Positions 55,201-64,000 of a stretch of DNA of 64,000 nt are shown piece by piece. The DNA comes from Musa acuminata AAA Group (taxonomy: Eukaryota; Streptophyta; Magnoliopsida; Zingiberales; Musaceae): the NCBI RefSeq assembly GCF_036884655.1, contig NC_088359.1, forward strand, positions 17,426,501 through 17,490,500. The letters run 5' to 3'. Each line of letters opens with the position of its first letter. Position 1 is the first letter of the stretch. The notes under the pieces are model-generated. The model saw only the letters and a list, made by a program, of their open reading frames with translations, ran no database searches and was not told the origin of the DNA. The position numbers and the translations under genes are program-made.

Positions 55201-56822
55201 TTCGTTATCACCCGGGTAAAGCTAATGTTGTAGTAGATGCCCTTTGTAGAAAATCTACAAGTTTTATGGCGACTTTGGTTGTGAAGCAATGGAAGTTATT
55301 AGAAGAGAATTATGATTCGAATGTTATGAGAAAAGGGCAAGACTCAATGATATTAATGGCCTCCATCCAAGTGCAATCTGATCTCATTCAACAAATTAAA
55401 GGAGGACAACTACGAGATCGACGCTTGATCTGCTTAAGGAATGAAGTAGAAAAGGGATTGAAACTGAATTTTCGAGTTTCAGAGGATGGCCTATTTAGAT
55501 TTGGGGATAGAATATGTGTTCCAAATGACTTAGATATCAAAAATCAAATCCTGAGGGATGGTCATAATTCAAAGTACACCATGCATCCTAGTAGAACTAA
55601 GATGTATAGAGATCTCCAAAGTCATTATTGGTGGGAAGGCATGAAGAAGGAGATTGCAATATATGTTTCAAAGTGTTTGACTTGTCAGCAAATCAAAGCA
55701 GAACACCAAAGACCTGGAGGTTTGTTGCAACCTTTAGATATTCCTGAATAGAAATGGGAATGTATTACCATGGACTTTATTTCAGGACTACCCCGAACTT
55801 CTAGAAAGCATGATGCTATTTGGGTTATCATTAATAGGTTAATGAAATCTGCATATTTCCTATCGATCAATATGACTTATTCTTTTGATAGGCTTGCAGA
55901 TTTATATATATAAATGAAATAGTAAGGCTTCATGGTATTCCAAAGGAGATAATCTTTGACAAAGACTCCAGATTTCTATCTAGATTTTGGAGAAGGTTAT
56001 AGGAATCTATTAGCACTAAAGTCAAGTTTAGCACTACTTATCACCCTCAAACTGATGGTCAATCAGAAAGAACCATTCAAACACTTCAGGATTTGCTTTG
56101 AGCCTATGTTATGGATTGGAAAGGTGAATGAGATAAAGATATCTCTCTTATTGAGTTCACTTACAATAATAGTTATCATTCAAATATTCAGATGGCTCCT
56201 TATGAAGCTTTATATGGGTGAATGTGTAGGACGCCTATATGTTGGGAAGAAATTGGCGACAGAAAGTTAATAGCACCAGAAAAAGTACAATAGACTACTG
56301 AGAAAATTCAACTTATAAGAAAAAAAAAAGGTTAAAGACTGCTCAGAGTCGTCAAAAGAGTTATGTTGATAATAGAAGATGAAATATTGAGTTTCAAATC
56401 GGGGATTTTGTATTCCTGAATGTCTCCCCTTCTAAAGGCATTGTAAGATTTGGGAAGAAAGGAAAGTTAAGCCCAAGATTTATTGGACCTTTTGAGATTC
56501 TTGAGAGGGTTGGTTCTGTCGCTTACAGGATTGCCTTGCCACCATCATTGTGCCATATCCATGATATGTTTCATGTTTCAATGATCAGAAAGTATATACC
56601 TGATCCCTCTCATATCATTAAGTATGAGTCGATGGTGATTGATAAAGACTTGTCTTATGTGGAAGAGCCTACTTAGATTATTGATAAAAAAAAGAAAAGA
56701 TCTTAAGGAATCAGGTTATCCCTCTAGTTAAAGTGATCTGGAGATATCATTTTGGAGAGGAAACAACTTGGGAGCTTGAGAAAGAAATGATGAAAGCTTA
56801 TCCTCATCTTTTCGTCGAATGA
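55200..56822 (+). pseudogene. Integrase and chromodomain-like C-terminus of G6
   Basis: Begins with the end of RNase H (CTIRYHPGKANVVVDALCRK). The ORF 55266-55751 holds the zinc-binding region (H in HNSKYTMHP, WWEGMKKEIAIYV, CLTCQQIK). The core follows with D in TMDFISGLP, D in FDKDSRFLSRFW and E in TDGQSERTIQTLQ, interrupted by at least five stops and shifts. The C-terminus has KLSPRFIGPFEILERVGSVA, HDMFHVSMIRKYIPDPSH and a chromodomain-like YHFGEETTWELEKEMMKAYP, ending near 56822. Such an end marks chromoviruses. The E of the triad is present, but the protein cannot be made. Confidence 0.88.
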
Positions 56823-56869
56823 GGTATGGTAAATTTAGAGGACTAAATTTTTCTTTAAGGAGGGGAGAG

Positions 56870-59626
56870 TGTAACATCCCCCATTTTTAAAAATTTAGTA
56901 AAAGATTTGTTTGTAAAAAAAATAAAGGATTATTTAATAATTATTTTATATTCAATGATATTATATTAAAAGTTTATGGCTAGGGACCTAAGAGTAAATA
57001 TTAGAAGTTTGATATAATTTATGAAAGATTCAGATTTAAGTTAAAAAAAAAAAAGAAAAAAAAATATAGTGGACATGTGTCACTAGCTAACCTAAGGTTG
57101 AAGCCACTTATCTTTGCTCTAAAGATGACACCTAGCCCCTTTCATGCATGCATGACACCTTGCAACTTTTGCATTAGCCAAAACCTAAATAATTAGATGA
57201 AAGGTTAAAGAAAACAAACCTGAAGAGTTGCAGCCAACGTGAGTTTGAGAGAAGAAGAAGAAGAAGAAGAGGAGCTTGAGGTTTTTCATCAATTTTCTCA
57301 CATTTGGGATTCAAATAATTTTAAGGCAAGTGTTCTAACCCAATCCCACAGTAACCTTAATCTCTGTTTCCATTTTTATTCTGCAAAATTTGAAAGATTT
57401 CATCTGAGAACCAGACCTTCTTTCGTTTTGATATAAAGCTATGAATCTGTAATTTTTCGGTAATCTGACCTCTATGCAATGTTTCGGTCATAACATTTTG
57501 TAATAAACTCTGATTTAGACAAAACCTGTTCCATTTGAAAGTAGACAAAAATATCTTTATTTTGATACTAAGATCGAACGATTTGGAGTTTAAATGCCTA
57601 CTAAGACTTCTGTTTAAATTAACCCTACAGATTCTGTAAAACAGAGACTGAAATTTCTGACCTCTTGTTGCTTAACTACTTATAACTTTCTGTTGTAAAC
57701 TTAGATTCATACAAAGTATGATTTATTCGAAGCTAGACTCAAAATGCTTTCTGTATATACCTGATTTGAAATATTTGGAGTACAATTGCTAACTGAAACA
57801 TCTGCTTTCATCGACCCTATGGATTCAGTAAAACAGAGCTAATATTTTCAGACCTTACGCTACAAAATTATCTGTAACTCCCCGTTGTAAATTCCAATTC
57901 TTGTTAAACTTGATTTTCCTAAAACTAGATTGACAAATCTTTCTAATGAAACCTATTTTGTATAAATTGGAGCATAATTGGTTATCCAAATAGTTCATAC
58001 AATGTTCCTATCAAATTCTGCCAGAATCGAGCTTTGGTCGATTTCGGCTTTCCTTGTTTATTCTCTTTGGAAATCGATTTCGGCAAAAACTCTTAGTTCA
58101 GTTAAGCTTTACATTATTACCTTAAATTTCTGTATACTTTTGTCCTCTATTTATTTGTACATCTGCAGCTATCATCTAAAGATCATGTTTGCATCGTAAT
58201 GATTCGGCACATACATCCCATTGTTCCACATTTGCTTTCGATATGTGCCTCTTCCAATTTCATTTCTTTGGACATTGAATTTATCTAACTTTCTTATTTC
58301 AATTGAGCTATATATGATTTCTTGAAAATCCTTGTATGCTCTTGCTTTTGTTTCCTTTCAAATCTGAATACATTGTGAAAGATTATGTTTGTATCGTATT
58401 GACTCGAAAGGCATATGTACAATTCGTTGTTCCGCATGTGCTTCCAATATATGCTAATTTCATCATTCATATTATCCCTTTGTACTCCGGTGTTTGTGGG
58501 ATAAATGTGAACCTTTGCCAGAAATGGTAAAGGGAGTTATGCTTAGAGCCCGCGATGCTCTGCCGGCCCCCTATGACTTCACTCAGACGTGGGTGGATGG
58601 AGCTCCCAGACGTGGGAGACTTATGTTTGTTGGTCATTCAGAAATGGATGGACCATATTATGTTATGATCCCACTTCACCTTCTATGTGTTTGATATGAT
58701 ATCCAAAGCTTTGGCTATGTTTCTATGTATGCTTTGGATAAGAATGAAATGAATGCATCGTTATGTGACATTTGAGCTTCTATTCATGTTTTGTTCTTTG
58801 ATATATTTCCGAAATGTTATAAGTCTTTGTTTTACCTTGAAAGCTACCATATGTCATCGATATGCTCCTTATGCCAATGATATGCTCCAATTACCTTTCC
58901 TCGATTGTATGAATAAAACGTGCTTCGAACGATATGATATTATAATTTTGCATTCAAACAAAACATGCTACTGTTTCATCTTGTATCTCTGCTTTGTATT
59001 TTGATATCTCATTTGTTTGAAAACTGTCCTCTTTGCTATGGATATGTTAGTCATTTGCTGAGCTTTATATGCTCACCCCGTTGCTATATAAATTTTTCAG
59101 GGTAGCTTATCGCTCACTAAAATGTGTAAATTGGGTTGAGGCAGTGGAAGACTAGAAGATTTTGGGGCAAATATTTTGTACTTGATAGGTTGATGTTGTA
59201 TAAGTTCTTTTTGGGTGTAATGAAATATCAATGACAAATCTAGATTGATGTATCTTGTAAATATTTGAAAAGTACCTTTTACGTCAGGATTTTGGAAATG
59301 TTAAGTCTAAACTGTGTACTGATATAAACATGTAGTACATGTTGGTTTTGTGATTGCATTAATTGCCACGCTTATGGATTTATGATATAGTTATGGTTTA
59401 GTTAAGTTGCTTTTGGATTTTAAGAATCTTCTAGTGACATGATGTATGATTATAAACTACACAGGTTATGTGAATTGTGGATTGTAGAGATGAATGACTT
59501 GAATATTTTTTCTTAGTGACCTCAAATGTGTGATTGGATCCTGGATTGTTTGTTGAATCATAATATTATCAATCTTGAGTTAGATTCACACCTCCTAAAC
59601 GAGAATTAAATTCGGGGGGCGTGATA
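56870..59626 (+). repeat. 3' LTR of G6 (2,757 bp)
   Basis: TGTAACATCCCCC to GGGGGGCGTGATA, without the TRIM and with a shorter GAA tract (57248-57272). It provides the empty-site reference for T2. Confidence 0.95.
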
Positions 59627-62123
59627 AGAAGTCCAGCAGGCAGTAGAAATGCATTACACCAATATATAGAGTAGGAGTGCAATACAGAACGGATGAGTTC
59701 GAGTCGTCCTGCTTTTGATAGAAGCCTATTTTTCCAAGAAGAAATTCTATTCTTTATTTTTTGTGGGATAGGCTGACAGTGGGTTTTGTGAATGCCTGTG
59801 GATATGAGCGGGAGACCCAAATAAGGAACTGGCAGGCTTCCCTCACTAACCCCCAAAGTTTGTGCAATAAAGACCTTATTCTCAACGTGAGGGCTCATAT
59901 ATACTTTACTTTTCGCATGATTTAACTGAAGTCCAGAAACCATACCAAAGTCATTCATAATAGTAGCCAGGTTCTTTACTGAAGTTGGATCATTTTGGAG
60001 AAAGATAAGTAAATCATCTGCAAATGTTATATGTGATATATGAATAGAGCCAGCATTGGGTACCTTTATGCTGCCATTTAAGACTGCATGTTCCAACATA
60101 CAGCTAAGTCCTTCCATCGCAATAGTAAAGAGATACGGAGAGAGTGGATCACCTTGTCGGATGCCATTCGTGCTCCCAAAAAAACCAATAGGTGAGCCAT
60201 TAAAGAGTATCGAAAACTTTGGAGTTTCCAGGCAAGATTGAATCCAATTAACCCATTGCTATGGGAAGTTCATATCGAGGAGCATCTTATAGATAAATTT
60301 CCTATTAACTGAATCAAAGGCTTTCCGTAAATCAGCTTTAAAACATATTTTTGTCCCTCTTGCTTTTGAATGCAAATCTTTGACCAAGTCATTAGCAAGC
60401 AAAATGTTATGATGTATACTTCTCCCTTTGATGAAAGCAGCTTGATTTGGGCTAATGAACTTGTGTATTACCTTTTGCATTCTATTTGCTAAAACTTTGG
60501 AGATGATCTTGTAAATAAAGTTGCATAATGATATGGGTCGATAGTTCTCTAGTGAATCAGCCCCTGCATTCTTCGGAATTAAAGAAATAAAGGTGCAATT
60601 CATCTCTCTAAGAATATGACCTGAAGAGAAAAAATGTTGGCAAGCCTTGATCACATCATTTCCAATAATAGACCAAGTAGTTTGGTAAAATTCAGCTGGA
60701 AATCCATCTGGACCTGGGCTTTTGTGCTTTGGTGACTTAAAGATAACACATACAATTTCGTCGTCAGTAATTGGGGCATTGAGGATTGAAATAGCTTCCG
60801 AATCAAGTTTTCTAGTCGGCTCCACATGAATGTTATTAGTTTTCCCAGCTTGATTGAGTAAGGAATAAAAAAATTGCTCTGAGTGTGCTTTAACCTCTTC
60901 TAAATTCTCAATAAGATTATCATCTTTGTCTCTGCATTTGCTGATACGGTTAACAGCCCTTCGAGTAGCAATTGAAGCATAGAAAAATTTAATATTGGAA
61001 TCTCCTAGTGTAAGCCAATGCTGTCGAGACTTCTGCTTTACAAAACTTTCCTCCTGTTTTAAGGCTTGCATGAAGTTATTTCTGGCTTCTGTCTCTTTGT
61101 AGATAATATTCTCATCATTTGGCTGAAGTTGCAGCTCATGTTGCAATGACATTAGTTCCTTCCTGCAAAATTGAACTGTGGTGGTAATATTGCCAAATGT
61201 ATTTGTATTCCACTCCTTTAGTGCTGCTTTACAGGCTTTGAGCTTTTGACATAAGATGTAAGGGGGAGATCCATGCACATTAACATTCCAAGCAGATCTG
61301 ATAACATCAAGAAATTGAGGATGAGTACTCCACATGTTAAAGAATCTAAACGGTTTCTTGCCTCTTGGTGTCGCTTTGTCTGCGTGTATATACATTAAAG
61401 AATGGTCAGAAAACAACGGAGCACCATACTCAAGAAGTGAATCTGGGTAAACTGTTAACCATTCATGATTAATCAAACACCTATCAAGTCGAGCCATTAT
61501 TTTTCTGTTAGCAACACCTTGATTACTCCGGGAGAGCCAATTACCCACAGATTTCATATCAAACAAAGCTGCAGTGTCAATGTAATCATTAAAACTTTGA
61601 AGCTGGCTTTCTGAAAGTTGTCTACCCCCCTCTTTTTCATTTGTATACCGAACAGTATTAAAGTCTCCAAGAACAATCCAAGGTACATTGAGACAGCCAT
61701 TTGCAATATTAGTCAGGTCAGACCAAAGAGTATTTCTTTCTTGCATACTATTTGAAGCATATATACCAATGAAATTGAATTGACAGCCATTCTTTTTGTC
61801 CTCTACCTTAAGTTGAATGAATTGATCAGTAGCAGAAATAAACCAAGCATTAATAGAGTTAGGATGCCATAAGACCCATATTCTACCAAAAGTTTCATTT
61901 GAGTCATTGGTAAACAGTTCTGCGTCCGGCCATATTAAATTCTTTTGAGCTTGAACGCGCGATTGTTTAATTTTCGTTTCTACTATAATAACAATATCAC
62001 ATGCGGCAGACTTGATTATTCTATTGAGCTCCCGACATTTTTCCGGCTTATTAAGTCCGCGAACATTCCAACATGTTATCTTCATCAGTAATAAAGAAAT
62101 GAAAAGGTGGTAAGGTATTCATC

Positions 62124-63596
62124 CTACGACTTTGGATGGACTGTACCATCCTTTTTCTTATCCTTCGGTTTTGTATTTTCGTCCCGCACAATATCCTTAC
62201 CTTTTATGACTTTATTTCTATATTTATCCACTTCATCTATAGCTTGCAGATTTTTAAACTTTAAAATACCTTGAATTATGTGGTCTTGATTGGCAGGGTT
62301 TGTTGAAGCACGATAAGATTGTTGCAGCACAATTTCCTGGATAGTACTTGTTGGAGTAGCTTGGCTAGAGAGGTTTGTTGGGGCATGAGTTTGTTGAGAC
62401 AGAATATCCTTGTTGGCGATGTTTGTTGTGGCTTGAGTTTGTTGAGGAAGAATATCCTTGCTGGCGAGATTTGTTTGGGCCTGAGTTTGTTGAGTTATTG
62501 TGGACGGATCCAATGATATTGGAAGAGATGAAGTTCCCGACTTATGTTTCTCCTGTCCACTAGTACCAAGGGAAACCTCTGTTGTGGAAGGCTCCGACAT
62601 TGTAGGAAGATATATAATTTTGGATTTGTGCTTCTGTCCGCGGTGCTGTCCTTGTGAGTCGGAATGCTCAATAGTCTTCGCCACCATCGGTGCTACTACC
62701 TTTGTGATTTGTTTTGGAGTTTGCTGACAAGCTCCATTTGCATGACCAAAAGATAAGCAATGCTGACATCGTTGTGGCTTCCAAGAATATGAGACATGTA
62801 CCTTCCGAGTGTTCCCGTCAAGATCACGATAGAAAACCTCATTTGGAAGATCTTCGTCAGAAGAAACCAGTACACATGCTCGTGCAAATGCTAATCTCGT
62901 CTGAGCAGCTGTTGCTTTGTCGATGTAGAGTGGCTGTCCCAGAGTGCTGCATAACTTTGCAATAAAACGTCGACTCCAAAGATGTAGAGGAAGACCTTGA
63001 AAGGATACCCATAATGGAATAGACTGTAGGCTATCTAACTCCAAACGGACATCAGGAGACCAGCGTCGTAGAATCATTGGATGGCCGCGAATAGTCCAGA
63101 ATCCTTCGAGGACTCGTTGTAAATCTTCTTCAGAGTATAGCTTGCAAACAAAGAATCCGTTCTCCAGCATATGAAGATCAAATGACGATATTCCCCATCG
63201 AGTTTTGATAAATGAGGATAGTGGGAAATAAGATGTTTTGAGACCTACCACATAGCCAACAATCGCCATAGACCATGTCTCAATAAGCTCTGCTGAATCA
63301 GCAGTCTCGTATACAACAATCTTCTTATCAGCCTGAACTTCTGGAGTAAAGAATTCCAAGCTTAGATCCGGACTTCCAACCGGGGCCTTGAAGAGGCTAG
63401 TCCAAGGCCTAGGGTCACTGGAAATGAGGGCATGCTGCCGCGATCTAGAGCGCGATCTACTTCGATGCTGTTTCGTCGAAGGAGTTTCTCTCTGGAGAGG
63501 ATATGGAGGAGCCAATTGAGGGGTAACGGTAGGGAGTCTTACCATCGTATCAACTCTCCCGCCACCATCGCCAGCCCTAGGGGCCGTCGCTGCCAT
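62124..63596 (-). CDS. ORF1 protein of LINE L4, DUF4283 and CCHC knuckle (490 aa, open frame)
   Basis: ATG at 63596 (MAATAPRAGDGGGRVDTMVR). A basic Arg/Ser stretch (HRSRSRSRSRQH) precedes the DUF4283 domain at about residues 75 to 260 (YETADSAELIETWSMAIVGY, FFVCKLYSEEDLQRVLEGFW, IPLWVSFQGLPLHLWSRRFI, RLAFARACVLVSSDEDLPNE). The knuckle CQHCLSFGHANGAC (C-x2-C-x4-H-x4-C) is near 273-286. The C-terminal half has three imperfect repeats of about 17 residues (QQTQAQTNLASKDILP, QQTQATTNIANKDILS, QQTHAPTNLSSQ) and a lysine-rich end. Relative to L3, about 22 codons after the knuckle are missing in frame. It would bind LINE RNA. It is the only long intact LINE frame here, but ORF2 is dead. Confidence 0.92.
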   Translation of the reverse strand: MAATAPRAGDGGGRVDTMVRLPTVTPQLAPPYPLQRETPSTKQHRSRSRSRSRQHALISSDPRPWTSLFKAPVGSPDLSLEFFTPEVQADKKIVVYETADSAELIETWSMAIVGYVVGLKTSYFPLSSFIKTRWGISSFDLHMLENGFFVCKLYSEEDLQRVLEGFWTIRGHPMILRRWSPDVRLELDSLQSIPLWVSFQGLPLHLWSRRFIAKLCSTLGQPLYIDKATAAQTRLAFARACVLVSSDEDLPNEVFYRDLDGNTRKVHVSYSWKPQRCQHCLSFGHANGACQQTPKQITKVVAPMVAKTIEHSDSQGQHRGQKHKSKIIYLPTMSEPSTTEVSLGTSGQEKHKSGTSSLPISLDPSTITQQTQAQTNLASKDILPQQTQATTNIANKDILSQQTHAPTNLSSQATPTSTIQEIVLQQSYRASTNPANQDHIIQGILKFKNLQAIDEVDKYRNKVIKGKDIVRDENTKPKDKKKDGTVHPKS

Positions 63597-64000
63597 GTTT
63601 GATCCCTCTTCTGGTCGCGGCTATAGAATCATCTCCATAGGGAAAAACCACCGTCGCAGTATATCAGATCGCCGCTACAGTACCGTCGCCCTAGGGAGAT
63701 CTGGTCGCCGCTATAGTATCGTCGCCCTTCGGGAGAAGCCAACGCTGCAGGAGATCCGATCACCACTACAGTAAGGGAGATCAGATCGTTGCTATAGTAT
63801 CGTCGCCCGTGGGAGAAAGCCAACGCTGCAGGAGTCAGATCACCCTAGGGAGATCTCGTCGCCGCTACAGTGTCGTCGCCGCTACAGTACTGTCGCTGCT
63901 ACAGTGTCGTCGCCGCCGCTACAGTATGTCGCCCTTGGGAAACAGCCGACGCTGCAGGAAATCAGATCGCCGCTACAGTGTCGTCGCCTGTCGCCCGTGG
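63597..64000 (-). repeat. 5' UTR of LINE L4, CTACAGT repeats, continuing past the edge
   Basis: Same GC-rich words as in L2 and L3 (GCCGCTACAGTGTCGTCGCC, CCCTAGGGAGATC, GGGAGAAAGCCAACGCTGCAGGAG). The order close to ORF1 matches L3, while the distal part differs in copy number. Confidence 0.85.

Larger units (their letters stand above)
50588..59626 (+). mobile_element. Ty3/gypsy chromovirus-like element G6 (9,039 bp with TRIM), LTRs nearly identical
   Basis: LTRs 50588-53903 and 56870-59626, target duplication AGAAG (50583-50587 and 59627-59631), primer site 53907-53918, and polypurine tract TTAAGGAGGGGAGAG just before the 3' LTR. The uninterrupted site, TTGGAGAAGTCCA, is visible in L1 and L3. 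By eye the LTRs differ at about 15 substitutions in 2.75 kb plus microsatellite length. The internal region is 3 kb and heavily decayed. The final CA of the 3' LTR is TA. Confidence 0.96.
49406..62085 (-). pseudogene. ORF2 of LINE L4 (endonuclease, RT, zf-RVT), split by G6
   Basis: About 1,210 codons when G6 is taken out. The endonuclease occupies residues 1 to about 240 (WNVRGL, IVETK, VLGDFN near 139, SDHS near 225). RT follows from about 440 (SPGPDGFPAEFYQ near 455, FKADLRKAFDSVN, GIRQGDPLSPYLF, FADDLLIF near 687), and the zinc-binding zf-RVT region (CSLCLQQEETVDHLYFAC) lies near the C-terminus. Only two nonsense codons spoil it before the last few codons: TAG at 60261-60259 and TAA at 49633-49631, both CAR-to-TAR types. 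The G6 insertion (50588-59626) lies after LLPAGL. No RNase H domain. Confidence 0.94.
49237..64000 (-). mobile_element. LINE L4 in the S4 gag, holding gypsy G6; open at right edge
   Basis: The 3' end is ACTTACC plus an A-tract of about 13 (plus-strand T-tract 49237-49249). Minus strand: 5' UTR repeats (64000-63597), ORF1 (63596-62124), ORF2 (62085-49406, split by G6). Without G6 the part in the window is about 5.7 kb, so the copy is probably near full length. It is the best preserved LINE here. Its target duplication cannot be checked because the 5' end is outside. Confidence 0.93.

Noticed and set aside
1..64000. Host genes, tRNA and rRNA genes, pararetrovirus segments
   Set aside because: I looked for these on both strands and saw none. 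The TGGTATCAGAGC words are primer sites, not tRNA genes, and all RT sequences belong to LTR elements or LINEs.

Overview
This window looks like plant nuclear DNA from a transposon-rich, probably heterochromatic region. I find no host gene, tRNA or rRNA gene in it. Almost every base can be assigned to a retrotransposon: Ty3/gypsy chromovirus-like elements, a Ty3/gypsy Tat-lineage element with a second RNase H and an antisense ORF, Ty1/copia SIRE-type elements, plant L1-type LINEs whose ORF1 carries DUF4283 and a CCHC knuckle, and one TRIM. The repeat families resemble what I recall from Zingiberales genomes, in particular Musaceae (banana, Ensete). That is recollection, not a search result.

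The layout is a deep nest. Labels are mine. On the left, gypsy G1 (1-1415, minus) has jumped into the RNase H region of gypsy G2 (1416-6193, minus). G2 sits in the 3' LTR of SIRE element S1 (6194-14715, minus). The 5' LTR of S1 carries a 5'-truncated LINE, L1 (11843-14338, 13-bp target duplication). S1 itself interrupts an LTR of the G2 family (14716-14794, opposite orientation), which had inserted into LINE L2 (14795 to about 18314, minus). L2 also holds an inverted LINE 3' fragment (15094-15510) and a solo TRIM LTR (16604-16770, duplication GATCC). L2 lies against SIRE remnants S2 and S3 (18315-20040).

From 20042 to the right edge the base layer is one SIRE element, S4 (minus), opened by four insertions. 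G3 is a complete 9.9-kb Tat element (20166-30065, duplication ACTTT). G4 is a gypsy element with 3.8-kb LTRs (30333-36178). L3 is a full-length LINE (38342-47122, 19-bp duplication) with a 2.6-kb solo LTR, G5, inside its ORF1. L4 is a LINE in the S4 gag (49237 to beyond 64000). L4 ORF2 is split by gypsy G6 (50588-59626, duplication AGAAG), whose 5' LTR holds a complete 531-bp TRIM, T2 (52376-52906, duplication GTTGG).

No element appears fully coding-competent. Most frames carry nonsense codons explicable as C-to-T changes, plus indels and deletions. The LTR pairs still allow relative dating: T2 and G6 are the youngest, G3 is clearly older. The points most worth a second look are the intact TRIM with an empty paralogous site, the almost identical LTRs of G6 around a long-dead coding region, an ORF that takes the place of pol in S4, the spliced antisense ORF of G3, a hairpin array in the G4 LTR, and a 19-nt LINE insertion.
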